Below, piece after piece: positions 25,299-36,392 of a stretch of 64,000 bases of DNA. The stretch is taken from NCBI GenBank assembly GCA_951394405.1, contig OX596338.1, positions 372,001 to 436,000 of the forward strand, written 5' to 3'. The first letter of the stretch is position 1. Every line of letters starts with the position of its first letter. A model generated the notes under the pieces. It made no database searches, had not been told where the DNA came from, and worked only from the letters and a program-made list of their open reading frames with translations. This stretch comes from Coprinellus micaceus (Eukaryota > Basidiomycota > Agaricomycetes > Agaricales > Psathyrellaceae). The position numbers were made by a program, and so were the translations under genes.

Positions 25299-26902
25299 AT
25301 GCAGCCAGCAGACTCACTTTCTCAACTCATTTCAACCAATGTGCCACCTACCGCGCAAGAAGCAACATTCATTCGAGAGTGCTCGAGCACAGTGAAATAC
25401 GAAATCGAAGAGCTAGAGGGACAAGCCAGTGTACTGGAGTGCATAGGAGCCATGGAAGACCAAGTCGACGAGCTGCGCTCCAAAATACCAACACTGGAAG
25501 GTCGCCTCGAACAGTACAAGTCAATCCTTTCTCCGTGCCGACAACTTCCCCTCGAGGTTCTCGGAGAGGCGTTCGCCTACCTCGCAGACGAAACTTGCGC
25601 TGAGGTATTTGCTCAGACGTTGGCAAGAATCTGTCAAGTGTGCAAACGCTGGAAGGATGCGGCCCTCCTCGTTCCAAAGCTTTGGAGTCAAGTATCGGTC
25701 AGCGTGGCCACCCGAGGCTTCTCGTATGAAGCCCTCAGCGCCTGGCTCAGCCGATCACGCCACATTCCGAGGAGACTATACTTGTATAGTTATCCGGGGT
25801 GTGGGGCCACCAGATGTAGAGGCGGAGAACTTTGCCAGTTCTCGAACCCCGACATCGCGAAATTGCTGAAGCAAGGACCGCCTTTAGATGCCTTCACAAT
25901 GGCGTGCCAAACCCCCGAATGCTTCGAGAATTTTGCCATGTTGCTTCATGATGTCAAAGAAGAAGGGACGCAGGACAGCTGGAGCTCGCTGAGATCTCTG
26001 ACAATATTGGCGGATGGCTGGGACCACTGGGTCGATGCACCTTCCTCATCCTTCCTTTTCATACCCCCCAGCGTCACATCCCTCTCCTTACGATTACCAT
26101 CTTGGGACGTTATCGGGACGTCCGAATCGGAGATTGACATACCGCCAGAAGTATTGGGACGTCTGATCTCCCTGGAATTGAAATGCGACTGGACGGTGGA
26201 CTTCACCCTCAAGCTACTCCACTACTGTCTTTCACTAGAGTTCCTCAACGTCACGTTTGGCTACATGGACGGCGACTGGACGGACGTGCCGTTCATATTC
26301 AACATGCCAGGCTCCCGTCGTCCCGTTCTACCGAACCTTCGAAGATGCGTCCTCCGCGAGCTAACAGCCAATGGGGACTACATGGCCAACGCCTTGGCGT
26401 GTCTCGAGCTGCCATCCCTCGTCGAGTTCGAGATATCGTTTGGCCAGGGCGATGACGAGTGGTGCCCTCTTCGCGATGGTGAAGAGCATGTCATCTACTC
26501 CGGCTCGGGCAAACTGATCGCGGCGTTTCTGCAAGCCTCGAAGTCGACCCTCCAGCAAGTCACCATTGCGAGAGCCCGCTTCGCAGGTGATGCTTTGTTC
26601 GCCATTCTCAAGGACCTTCCTGCACTCACGCATTTGACGTTGCGCGCCGTTTCCTTTGGTGCGGAACTGTTTCAAAAGGTACTTCCACGGGAGTATCTTC
26701 CGAAACTGCGTACCCTCAATTTTTGCGGTGCCCATGTCAGCGCCACCGAAGGACAGCGTCACTTTATCGAAGATTTCGTCAAGGAACGAGGGACAGTAGG
26801 ATATGCTGTAGGGTGCCAAGTCTGTTGTAAGTCCCGTCGCATTCTTATTCGTTTTATGCGGGAAGAACTTACACTTCTGCGGCTGTTATAGGCATCAAAT
26901 AA
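25299..26902 (+). CDS. F-box/LRR-like protein, tandem copy 2
   Basis: Two exons (25299-26826 and 26892-26902) give 512 aa. The start MQPADSLSQLISTNVPPTAQ parallels MQQPEAAISRFLLTNAPPTA of copy 1. An upstream in-frame ATG at 25098 would add a tail with no counterpart in copy 1 and was not used. The coiled coil is followed by LSPCRQLPLEVLGEAF, ICQVCKRWKDAALLVPKLW and an LRR-like C-terminal half ending CQVCCIK. The 65-nt intron (GTAAGT..TTATAG) is needed to reach this end; without it translation would run to 26891 in an unrelated basic tail. Copy 1 has no intron at this position. An SCF adaptor role is inferred from the family. Confidence 0.87.
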
Positions 26903-27480
26903 CCGACAGATACTATATCATGGCCAATACCCACCGGCACCCTCTGGCGTTTGACCGTTCCCAATTTATTTATGTAGCACTTCCCGCGTAGACATGACCA
27001 AATCCCGCTTCCTCTGCACCTCCCCAGCCACTTTATCTTACAGTTCTTCGCATACTCGAACTTAGTTCTTGGGGTTGGGGCGAGGCCGCAAAGCAGAAGG
27101 TATTAAGCGCCCGCCAATTAGTTGAAGTCGTTCGCAAAGTTTCGCTCGTCGAGGGTTAATGCCATGGCAGAACTGATACCTCGGCCTCCTCCGTCCGAGC
27201 GACTAGTAGTTTGTTCAAAGCTTTACGCACCGGGGCCGGGGGACGTCAGGGCTTTATTGGCACCCATTCGTCGCCCTTGCTGAGGTTTGTTTCGCAAGGT
27301 GACTTTTGGGCTAAATCACGTGTCGGGGAAAGGCCATCAGTCTGGCGTGGTCCCCGAATATCCCTCATCTTCCTTCGATGCAGGTATTCCTCTTCTCCCA
27401 ACCCAGTCCGAACGATTCCATCTGTATCACCCAGTCTAGAAAGTGGAGGCTCTCTAGAACGCGAGGGTTGCATATGACAG
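26903..27480. other. Intergenic, promoter of coiled-coil gene
   Basis: This 578-bp stretch contains a perfect TTAAGCGCCCG at 27103-27113, 368 bp before the next start codon. No gene was seen. Confidence 0.5.
27103..27113 (+). repeat. TTAAGCGCCCG motif copy
   Basis: Perfect copy of the repeated 11-mer, upstream of the coiled-coil protein gene. Confidence 0.5.
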
Positions 27481-30400
27481 ATGGATAGCCTCGCTTTGGC
27501 AGCGAATCTCGCAGACCATCCATTCTTTGCGCAGCTCAAGGCCCTCAAGGAGGCCTTTGATCGTGTCCAGGTATGTGTAGTTGCCAATTCTCAACCTTTG
27601 ACCTTGTCATTGAGAATAGTCCCCTATATCGTTGCCCAGAGCGAGCTACACCGTAACTCCGCCACACTCCAATCGCACTTCCACCAAGCTTCGAGCGAGC
27701 ATGACCGGATCCATGATCTAGAGCTTGAGAATAAGCTTCTCAGGGACGAACTCGTCGCTCTGCGCCAAACACCACACCCTTCTACCCTCTCGCAATCTCA
27801 CCCTGCCGTCTCACAAGTCCAGCAGCTCACCCTTTCCCTCAGAAAGCTCTCCGACCAGCTCACACACACTGAGGCTTCGCTGCTAACGCGGACCACGGAG
27901 CTAACTCATGCACGAAGCGACCTCAACAGAGCGAGGATTCAGGAGGGAAAGGCGTATGAGCTCGCAGCACGAATACGAGGCCGGGAAGAGGCACTAAGCG
28001 CCCAGGTGCAGGAGATGCACCGGAAGGTCAGGGAAGCGCAGGAGCGGGAGAAGATGGCCGAAATCGTGATCGGGGAGTACGCCAACCTTGTGCGCAAGCT
28101 CGAAGGGAGGCTTCCGAATGGCACTAGCGCGGGAGCGGCGCTGGAGGACGGGCTATCGCAAGGGAGGCTTGGGCTAAAGAGGCTGATGGGCGAGATGGAG
28201 GAGGAAATATCTGCGTTGCAGGTCCAGGTTCAGACTTTGCAGGTGGAGAAGGAGGAAGTTGAAGGGAGGGTGGACGCTCTGGCGAAGGCTGTGGACGCGG
28301 ATAGGTCCGCGAAAGCTCAGGCTGAGTTTGAGTTGGAGAAGATGAAAGTGGACGACAAGACAGCTGCTAAGATGGTCTCGCGTTATATGTACGTTCCTAA
28401 TACGTTCAACCAGCGCACGCCGGTTAACATACCTCTAGGAAGTTCTCTCAAACCCAAACCGACTCCCTCCATACCTCCATTTCATCCATCCAGACCCGAC
28501 ATTCAGCCGCCCTCTCCACCCTCCATTCCCAGATCTACAACCTGACGAGTCAGCTGCAGGCATCCCAAGCGTCCCTATCGCGGTTCCAGAATGCATTGGA
28601 AGAGTTGAACGGGGACATCATGAAAGAAACGTATGGGCGGCGGAACGAGGTTGCGTTGCGGATCAAGATGTTGGGGAGGGAGGAGGGGGTTGCTGAGGCG
28701 CTGGGACGGTGGGTGAGAAACGGCGAGGAGGGCTATTCGCGTCTTCACCACGGAGCCGAGCCAGAGAAGCTTCGGAATTTAGTTTCGACGATGGCGGAGG
28801 AAGCCAAGTCCATTCTAGCCTCTCTTGATACCCCGCTGGTTCTGCAGACAGACGATGGAGATGTGGAGGGGAGTGCGTCTCTCGGGAGGTTGGTCACCGC
28901 AGAGTACTTGGTCGAGGACATGAAGGAGGAGCTCAAGCGGGAGGTTGCGTTGAGATTGAAGATGGGTGGGGTCTCTGCAGAAACTGGTGCGGAAGGGCCC
29001 GTGGAAGACGATATCCAGACCGACCTCAAAGGCCATCCCCCAGAGCAACACCCGGGAGGCGCCCCGTCGCAGGCTAACGGGCACCCTCCAAACGAGACTC
29101 AAGTTGCGTCGTCTGAACCGCCGCCCGCCTCCGTCCCCCACGAGCAGCAGCCCGCCCCTCCATCTCCACCGCCTTCAAAACCTGCTTCTCCGCCACCGCC
29201 ACCAGCAGTTGAGGTGCTGTCCCCGCGAGTTCAGGAAGCGAGTGACCTCCTCTCAGAACTGGAGTCTCTGGAACTAGAGGCGCTTGATACTCGTTCCCCG
29301 TCGGTCGATCGGCCTACCATCTCTCAGGCTTCGCAGCTTGTGGAGCAGCCGGCCCCTCCTCCACCTTCCTTCGACTTCGGCGCGGCGGGTACATCTAATA
29401 ACGTTGTGACCTCCCCTGCGATTGATACGGCTCCAGCTGCCTGTCTTTTCCTCTCGGCGGCATCGCAAGAAATTGTCGTATCAGAACCCGAGGGAGAGGA
29501 TGAGGATGAAGAGGACAGCCCCAGTACACCAACAGCTTCAACCGTGCCCATACCACCCATCCCTCCCACTCCTGAAATTATGGTACACAACGAAATCGAA
29601 CCGCCGTCTATACTTCTGCAACCAGAAGACTTGGAGCTTCCATCAAGCCCTTCACCTCCCCTTTCACCTGCTCATAGCATCAAGCAAACCGCCCCTTTGG
29701 TGCCGACTGTCACAGAGACGCAGCCGCCTGTACCACATAACCGCCCACCACCACTACCTCTAGATGAAGGCGCTCCCGAACCTCTTTCTGAGCCCCAGCA
29801 TGAAGAATCCCTTATCGAAGAAAATCTCGAAGCCGAAGAGGAAGAGCACCCCCTCATCGCCCGCCTCGCGGAGACCGCCCAGCGGTACGACGCCATTCAG
29901 TACTCTTTCCGGGATTGTCACCTGGCGTTACAATCTCTGAAGGCGTCGCTTCCATCGTCCTATCTCTCTAACAACTCTAGCACTTCCACTCCGCTTATAC
30001 CAAGAGCGGTGCTAGAAGCGGTTGTCGAGAGGCTGGACGACTTTGTAGAGGACGCCAGGGTCGAGATCGAAATTCGGAAGGGAGACGAAAGCGTGCTTGC
30101 GAAAGGGTTCGAAGTAATATTGAAAATCCCTGGGGCCGTCCCGACCTCAGGCGTATTCCCAAACGCATCGTCGACTGGCAACATACCCTCGGCTAGTATC
30201 AAATCCCCAAGAGCACTCCCCGGCTTCAACTCGCCCCTTCACTCAACTCTTTCGCTTTTGAACCTCGCTAGCCCGCGTGTGCCAAACTCTCCCTTACCAG
30301 GGTCATCGCCGACGGCTGTGGCTGGAATGACGATGAAGGAGGTCGAGGAACAGATTGAGGCTTTTGTCGATGGCACGGAGCCCAGCGTGCGTAAAGCTGT

Positions 30401-31307
30401 GGACGGGTTCAAGAAGAAGTTAGAGGACGTGAAGCATGACATTACGAGGGTGAAGCTGGTCGTGTTCGATCCGGACTCAGCCACGAACATATCGTCATCT
30501 CCATCCGCCCACTCTGACAGTGCCTCGATACCGGAGTTCCAGCCCGTTCCTACGCCAGAAACGGGCCCCAGGTCATCCAACGGCCTACTCTATCCCTCCC
30601 CGAGGCATCCGCCACCCCCTTCCACTTCATCTTCCAACCCCAGCTCATCGTCATGGACGTCGTGGATCCGTAACGCGTCCTCCCCGCTATCCCCTCCACC
30701 TCGAGCCGTCTCTCCTGCGGCTGAGCCTTTGACATTCGGAAACATCATGACCTCCCCACGCCTCCGCCACTCGCCCTCACTGACTGGTTCCCTGAGAAGG
30801 CCGTCATTCGCGACGCCACCTACCAGCACACCCCCTACCAATCCTGATAGTACCGACGTCCTGGGTACCTTAGGCTTGAGGGTCCCGATGCCAAAGTTCA
30901 CTTTCGCTGCGAGGAAGGGAGGAGATGGGAAGAGGGGCGGCGAAAGCACGAAGACCCCGGCACAGCTGAGCGCTTCGAGGGCGAGGACGATCAGTACACT
31001 CGGAATGGGCGTATTGGGAGGTGTTGGCGGCTTGAGGAACGCGTCGGTGTCGAGTATGAGGCTCGGTGGGGGAGCCCCAATGAGGCATAGCTCATCAGCT
31101 GCCTCGATGAAGAGCAATGGAGGAAGCGGCAGCACCCCTGCTGCATCTCCCCTAGCGAACTCGACACCTGGTAGTCGTAAAAGGGGGGCTTACGTCGAGC
31201 GGGATATTGACGGCGACACAGACATCGAGATGGACAGCGAGGTTGAGACCGACATGGAGACCGAAACGGAGACAGAGGATGGGGGGAGCGATAGTGATTT
31301 TGACTGA
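27481..31307 (+). CDS. Long coiled-coil and disordered protein, unknown function
   Basis: Three exons (27481-27570, 27640-28388, 28439-31307) give 1235 aa. Residues about 1-480 are dominated by heptad repeats with several breaks (for example LQVQVQTLQVEKEEVEGRV). The middle is a long low-complexity region rich in Pro, Ser and Glu, including PPPSKPASPPPPPAVEVLS. A second predicted helical block is at about 710-850 (EEHPLIARLAETAQRYDAI and DARVEIEIRKGDESVLAKGF). The C-terminus alternates acidic residues with Thr and Met (METETETED) and ends GGSDSDFD. No enzymatic motif, membrane segment or known domain was recognised. The layout resembles cytoskeletal, spindle-pole or cell-cortex scaffold proteins, but that is inference only. 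Splicing at intron 2 is well supported because the frame changes and the coiled coil continues without a gap. Confidence 0.85.
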
Positions 31308-31544
31308 GAAGTAGAGTGTAATATGTTAGAAGTAATCTAATGATTCAACGTAGTAGTCCACTAGTAGATAGTTGTTAATAGTAAGGCCGGGCCCGGGTGG
31401 CCTTCCATCTGGCTTCGAATTCGAAGAATGATAACGTGAGCGTGTTCAATGGTCAGGTGGCTACTTGGAACATTGGAAGCTGACATACATGTTCACTTCA
31501 GGCTTCCTTCCCTCCCTCACACAACCTTTTAAATAAGCCAACAA

Positions 31545-32166
31545 ATGGTACGTTTCACCGCCTGTTCACCGAAATGCCTGCTTCAACGGTTAGTGACAGG
31601 CAGAATCGGCCACCAAACCTCAGAATGGTCCTCCCCGCACCGCGAAAGCAGACTCCTCCATGCTCTCCGCCGAAACCATAGACTTCGCGCACCGAATGTT
31701 CGACGCAGCGCGCAGCGGCTCCTCGGACCTCCTGTTAGCTGCTATAGACGCCGGTTTGCCAGTGAATCTCACTAACGATAAAGGTGGCGTTTACGGGTTC
31801 CCTGATAAGCGCCCACAACCCTCATGTCGCTAACCACGTCTGCGGACAACAGGGAATACGCTCCTCATGCTCTCAGCATACGCTGGACATGCAGACCTCT
31901 CAATCGAGCTTTTGAAGCGCAAAGCAGACCCGAATCGTTTGAACGACCTCGGTCAGTCGATTGTAGGAGGTGCAGTATTCAAAGGATACACAGATATCGT
32001 CAAGGCCCTCATGGGGTGCGGGGCAGATCCTCGCGCTGGGAAGCCTACTGCGATAGAGGCTGCGCACATGTTTGGGAGGAGCGATTTATTGGGGGTTTTA
32101 GGGGCGAAGGACGGGGATGTGGGCAGTGATGTACCTACGCCCCCATCGTTTGTCCTGCAGTCTTGA
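31545..32166 (+). CDS. Small ankyrin-repeat protein
   Basis: Three exons (31545-31547, 31600-31783, 31853-32166) encode 166 aa. The first exon is just the ATG, spliced by a canonical 52-nt intron (GTACGT..GACAG). The alternative is initiation at an internal ATG at 31660, which would lose the first 21 residues (AESATKPQNGPPRTAK...). Residues about 30-150 form three to four ankyrin repeats: FAHRMFDAARSGSSDLLLAA, then GNTLLMLSAYAGHADLSIEL, then GQSIVGGAVFKGYTDIVKAL and AIEAAHMFGRSDLL. Compact ankyrin proteins of this size are widespread in fungi and act as protein-binding modules; the partner is unknown. Confidence 0.82.
31805..31815 (+). repeat. ATAAGCGCCCA, variant of the repeated motif
   Basis: One-off variant of the 11-mer, lying in the second intron of the ankyrin gene. 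Confidence 0.4.
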
Positions 32167-32291
32167 GAACTCGTGACATACCACCATAATAATCCGAGAA
32201 CCCGTACACTACGTCTACGGTCTGGCGCCACTTTAAACTTAGCTTCAAGAGTAAAGGCTCGGGGGCGCATTAAAAATGCGACAGCGACAGT

Positions 32292-32334
32292 CGAGACTCG
32301 ACTTTCGAGACTCGACTTTCAAGTTTCGAGACTT
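32292..32334. repeat. Short tandem, self-complementary repeat next to the tRNA
   Basis: CGAGACTCGACTTT occurs twice in direct succession (32292-32305 and 32306-32319), with a partial third copy CGAGACTT at 32327-32334. The core AGTCGAG-A-CTCGACT is an inverted repeat. It lies about 70-110 bp beyond the 3' end of the tRNA gene. An 11-G run at 32377-32387 sits between them. Confidence 0.75.
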
Positions 32335-32400
32335 AAAAACCGTTGAAAAGTTGAAAAGCGTGAACGGTTCAAACTTGGGGGGGGGGGCAGTCAAGACGAT

Positions 32401-32472
32401 TCCTTCTAGCCGACTCGAACGACTGACCTCGTCATTACTAGTGACGCGCTCTACCAACTGAGCTAAGAAGGA
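32401..32472 (-). tRNA. tRNA-Thr (anticodon AGU)
   Basis: A 72-nt cloverleaf on the minus strand with no intron. The acceptor stem is TCCTTCT/AGAAGGA, the D arm GCTC-AGTTGGTA-GAGC, and the anticodon arm CGTCA-CTAGTAA-TGACG with anticodon AGT. The variable loop is AGGTC and the T arm AGTCG-TTCGAGT-CGGCT, with one G-U pair. Internal A box (TAGCTCAGTTGG) and B box (GTTCGAGTC) promoters are present. T-runs suitable for Pol III termination follow about 40-55 nt downstream. A34 would be modified to inosine to read ACU/ACC/ACA. It is the only tRNA gene recognised in the window. Confidence 0.95.
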
Positions 32473-33276
32473 TTTGAGAAGGTTATCCCGGGCTTATTTC
32501 ATCCAGAAATACCAAGAACACAAGGGATACCGATGATGTGCCGTGGCCAAAGCCGACAAGCAAGAAGAGGAAGCATCGTTTTTTGGGAAATATCGTTGGG
32601 TATGCTTCGCAAATAGTGGGGGTGCGGGGGCCTTCCGGATGCTAACCAGGTGAAGGCTGGCTGTGAGGCTTGAGCCAGTATGTTGGCTCCCGCATTCGCG
32701 TTCTAGGCACGAATCTACCCGACGGGGGGATCATTCTTCAATTTAGTGCTGGCTGGAACATGTTACTTTCAGGTGATTACTAACAAATAGTATAGCTTAA
32801 AATAAACCTGGTGAGTTGAAACTTTCCATTGTCCAAGGTTAAGCGCCCGAATTGGAAGATGTCACGTGCATTGCAAATGCTCCATCACATGACCGTTGCT
32901 CACCGCCGAACCAGGCCGAACGTCACCGAACTCACCGCTCAACGCAAGGCGCTGGCGACTTCGCTTCTCTTCTTGAACACGACGGCGAAATCTTACCCGG
33001 TAATGCGTTCGTCATTGTCAACAGCGTCCTTAAAGCCGAATTCATTCAACCGTTAGTGATCCTGGACCTTCCTTTACCTGGTGCTGCACGTTGCCAAACC
33101 GCCCATGAGCAAGTACGCCGCCCTTGCCAGGTCAGTTGGGACGACGCACTTTCCAAAATATCGGCCCTCCACCACGGGACACCAGGACGCTACGAAGGAG
33201 TGCCGACTGCAATCATGCCTCCATTCCATCACGGGTCGTCGTGAGTGGGGTCATATATCTCCTTGTACGTGTTCCA
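32473..33276. other. Intergenic; leader and possible early exon of the PPR gene
   Basis: It contains a perfect TTAAGCGCCCG at 32839-32849. ATGs at 33081 and 33105 open frames starting MLHVAKPPMSKYAALAR that could be an alternative spliced start (a basic, mitochondrial-targeting-like peptide) for the PPR gene, but the joining acceptor could not be fixed. Confidence 0.4.
32839..32849 (+). repeat. TTAAGCGCCCG motif copy
   Basis: Perfect copy of the repeated 11-mer, about 440 bp upstream of the PPR coding start. Confidence 0.5.
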
Positions 33277-35571
33277 ATGAACGAGACAGGCCAAGAGTTT
33301 GCGCTCTCCGATTCCTGGGCACAGTCCCTGGACATTCTAAGCACGGTCAGCCTTCTGTATCCCATCGACTACAACCCACCTTCTCGCTTTCCTGCCTCGA
33401 ACCAGAGATTAAATGCCTCCAGAAAATCCAGAAAACGCAAACCCAGAATCTTTGGGGGGGAAGGCACAGCTCCCCCATCGCCGAACGGAGCCAGGGAGTT
33501 TTTGTCAGAACTTCAGCTCCAGAGGCTCCCCTGGATATCTCCGTCCCGGACGGTTAGATCGAACGCCAATAATGACTTCCCCAAACCCTCCCCAGCGACC
33601 GCGAGGTTTATGGAGTACGCCCTGGACTGCTCGCTGGCTCGCCAGCATCCACAGCAGGCCCATGACGCATGCGCCGCATGGTTGTCAGGTCGCACAACCG
33701 AAGAACTCGAAGAAGTGAGCCAAGAGCACCGCTTGGCGTACATCGAGGGCATGCTGCGTGCCATCGTCATTCGTTGGGCGCAAGTATCGGATGTGGTGCC
33801 CGACGAGTGGATCATTCAATTGGAAGAGCTGCTGGCCGTGAGCGGGCCACCCGTCCCTGACCCATATCATGGCAAGAGGCGTATTTTGAGTGTGGCAGCG
33901 CGTATACTCGCCTTGAAGGGGGATATTGGACAGGCTGACACCCTCCTCCGCAATCAGAAGTCGTGCTCATTGCCCACCTGGCAGTGTATCGATATTATGA
34001 ACGCCGTCATCGTTTCGCTCTGTCGAACCCGGCCTCCAGAAGAAGTCCTCAAGTACCTGGAAGATGGCATCGACGAACTCCCTCCACTCTACCTCTGCTC
34101 CTACCGGTCAGCACCGGCGATGAAAGTGCTCTCGGATCTTTTCCACGATGGGTCCTTTGACCACCTCGTTCCCGAAAGGACCCCCAGCTTCCATCCCGCC
34201 GTCTTCATGCTCAAGACGTTCCTCCTTCGTCGTGGCGAGGTATCCAAGCCAGTCCTTCAACTGTGGGTCAAACAGACCATCGAGGCCTTCATGATGAAGC
34301 CTGCAGAGGTGAAAGCCCAAGAAATACGAGGTCTATACGGCATTAAATCAGCATACCGCTCCTTTGTCGATTCCAATGTGACACCCCGACTCGATATGCG
34401 GGACCAAGCACTACAAATCAGATCGCTGGAAGAACTTCTGGCACTCTACCCAGGCCGAGATGCGTTTTGGTACTCTACCAACCTATTCGTAGCTGCCCTC
34501 AAAGGGGATGTCACGGTCGCCGAAGACTGCTTCAACAGATATGCGCGCCTGGTTCCTCCAAAACCCCGTGAAGTCACCTCCCTTCTGAATGCATATGCCA
34601 ATGCAGGGAACATCCCCGGTCTGACGAAGGCTTTCGACCGACACATCCCCTCAACGGCCACACTTCAAACCCAAGACCTACGTCCAGTATTTTACGCCCT
34701 CTCTCGCTCACCTGTACCTCAGCATGAAGCTATGCAATACTGGAGGGGAAAGCTTCGCCAAGCGAATTTGGTGCCCAATTCCTCCATCTATGCTCTCATG
34801 GCCCAGTATTACGCCAAGCATAACGACGGATGGGCGATCAAACATCTCTTCCGGGAGATTCAACAGAGTGGAATACGCGTCAACAGGTTCTTCTACCACA
34901 TCGCGATGCGTTTCTTTGCGATGCGCGAAGACTTCGAGGCTACCCAATCGTTGTTCGATCACGCCACACTCAACGGCACCATCCTTAAAACGGACTTCCT
35001 CATCAAGCTCATGAATATGTACGCCGAAGCTGGAAGTTGGTCTAGTTTTGATGCCGCCAACGAGCAATTGAAGTCCGTAGACGTTCCAACCGAAATCGAC
35101 TCGGTCCGCAACGCCATTCTCTTCAAGGCTGCTCACCTGCGGGGCGTCCCGTACGATCTGTTGCTGGGACAACTCTCTTCCTTGAAAGGGTCCGGCATGA
35201 AACCTACTCTTCGTCTCTATTGCACAGTGGTGAAAGCCGCGCGCGATGCTGGCGATATGGAGGCCGCGGAGAGAATGTATTTGGAGATGGTCGCTCGTGA
35301 TGCGGAGGACCCAGGCTTCCTCCGCAGCGATCATATATTCAGCATCCTCATTTCTGGTTACGCTCACCACGGCGATATCCAGAAAGCGTTATCCTTGTGC
35401 AGGGAGATGTGCGACCGAGGGTTCAGACCGTCGATGCGGGTGATCAGTACCCTGCGGGCGGCCGTCGCAAAATTGCCGGAGGTTGAGGCAAGGGTACTCG
35501 AGCCTATCCTAACAGAAATGGTGAACGACTCGCCTGGGTACAAGGGACAACGGCAAACGAAACTGGATTGA
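33277..35571 (+). CDS. Pentatricopeptide repeat (PPR) protein, probably mitochondrial
   Basis: 764 aa from the first in-frame ATG. The frame is open upstream to 33109, so the true start may be an earlier exon. After a basic, Pro-rich N-terminus (RKSRKRKPRIFGG), the C-terminal half has tandem helical hairpins of about 35 residues. Clear examples are SSIYALMAQYYAKHNDGWAI, RLYCTVVKAARDAGDMEAAE and HIFSILISGYAHHGDIQKAL followed by REMCDRGFRPS. PPR proteins bind organelle RNA and control processing, stability or translation of mitochondrial transcripts. Fungal PPR proteins are nearly all mitochondrial, and the basic N-terminus fits import, though the presequence is not fixed. Which transcript it serves cannot be read here. 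No intron is needed within the open frame. Confidence 0.85.
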   Translation: MNETGQEFALSDSWAQSLDILSTVSLLYPIDYNPPSRFPASNQRLNASRKSRKRKPRIFGGEGTAPPSPNGAREFLSELQLQRLPWISPSRTVRSNANNDFPKPSPATARFMEYALDCSLARQHPQQAHDACAAWLSGRTTEELEEVSQEHRLAYIEGMLRAIVIRWAQVSDVVPDEWIIQLEELLAVSGPPVPDPYHGKRRILSVAARILALKGDIGQADTLLRNQKSCSLPTWQCIDIMNAVIVSLCRTRPPEEVLKYLEDGIDELPPLYLCSYRSAPAMKVLSDLFHDGSFDHLVPERTPSFHPAVFMLKTFLLRRGEVSKPVLQLWVKQTIEAFMMKPAEVKAQEIRGLYGIKSAYRSFVDSNVTPRLDMRDQALQIRSLEELLALYPGRDAFWYSTNLFVAALKGDVTVAEDCFNRYARLVPPKPREVTSLLNAYANAGNIPGLTKAFDRHIPSTATLQTQDLRPVFYALSRSPVPQHEAMQYWRGKLRQANLVPNSSIYALMAQYYAKHNDGWAIKHLFREIQQSGIRVNRFFYHIAMRFFAMREDFEATQSLFDHATLNGTILKTDFLIKLMNMYAEAGSWSSFDAANEQLKSVDVPTEIDSVRNAILFKAAHLRGVPYDLLLGQLSSLKGSGMKPTLRLYCTVVKAARDAGDMEAAERMYLEMVARDAEDPGFLRSDHIFSILISGYAHHGDIQKALSLCREMCDRGFRPSMRVISTLRAAVAKLPEVEARVLEPILTEMVNDSPGYKGQRQTKLD

Positions 35572-36392
35572 GGATATTGGGATAAATCAAGCGCCTGTCC
35601 CGTGTCACGACGAGCAGGCCGACCTCCCCTCATGTTCTACATACGACGTCTCGTGGTGCGGTTGCCTTCTGGCCGGCATCTAAGCAGCATGTAATGTTTA
35701 TCCCCAGGTGCCATGATCCACGTCTAGTGATAGTCTTTCCGGGACGACCTACCTGCTGCAGACGTCTGCCTCGGATGACCCGACGATATGTCAATTTCGG
35801 CGCGGGTCGCGCGAATTACGGCGGGTTTGGAAGCTTGTTGGATGTGATGACGGATCATAGGCAGTTACTGGTAGAGTGCAGTGGACAACGAAACGAATTT
35901 CGTATATATTTTAACCGACGTGGTGCATGTACCTACCTACTACAAATGTGCCTCCGAAACGAGCAGCAATTCACATCCACCCCGACGCAAGGGGGTCCTC
36001 CTCCACCGTCAGACCCCTGTATGGCCCAGGAAATTCAGCATCGCTTATGCGAGGAACGCGATACTTCAAGCCCAACCTCAGTCCATCCGCAATCAGCCCC
36101 GAACATGCAGCTCCGATATCTTCCTCCGGCCCACGATTGAAGTTAATAACAACTTGCTTCATTCGTACATGTGATGCGGGGGACAGCGCTCGGTTGGAAA
36201 TGAGGTTGATGACCGCCTTATCCGAGAAGCGTGTCCGCCCGTCCCACCTGAAGTACCGCAGGAGAGGGCAGGAGTAATCAGATAACTCTGCCTCTGGCCC
36301 AGGCGTGAGCGAGGCGATAACTTCGTCCTCCGGAGGGTCCTTGTCTTCGTCATCGGATTCGCTGTCGCATCTGCAAACCGAGGGAGTCGAGA
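35572..36392. other. Intergenic downstream of the PPR gene
   Basis: Frames of up to 148 codons (35694-36140) show no motif and overlap in several frames. A TATATATTT-type AT-rich spot is near 35902. No gene was supported. Confidence 0.4.
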
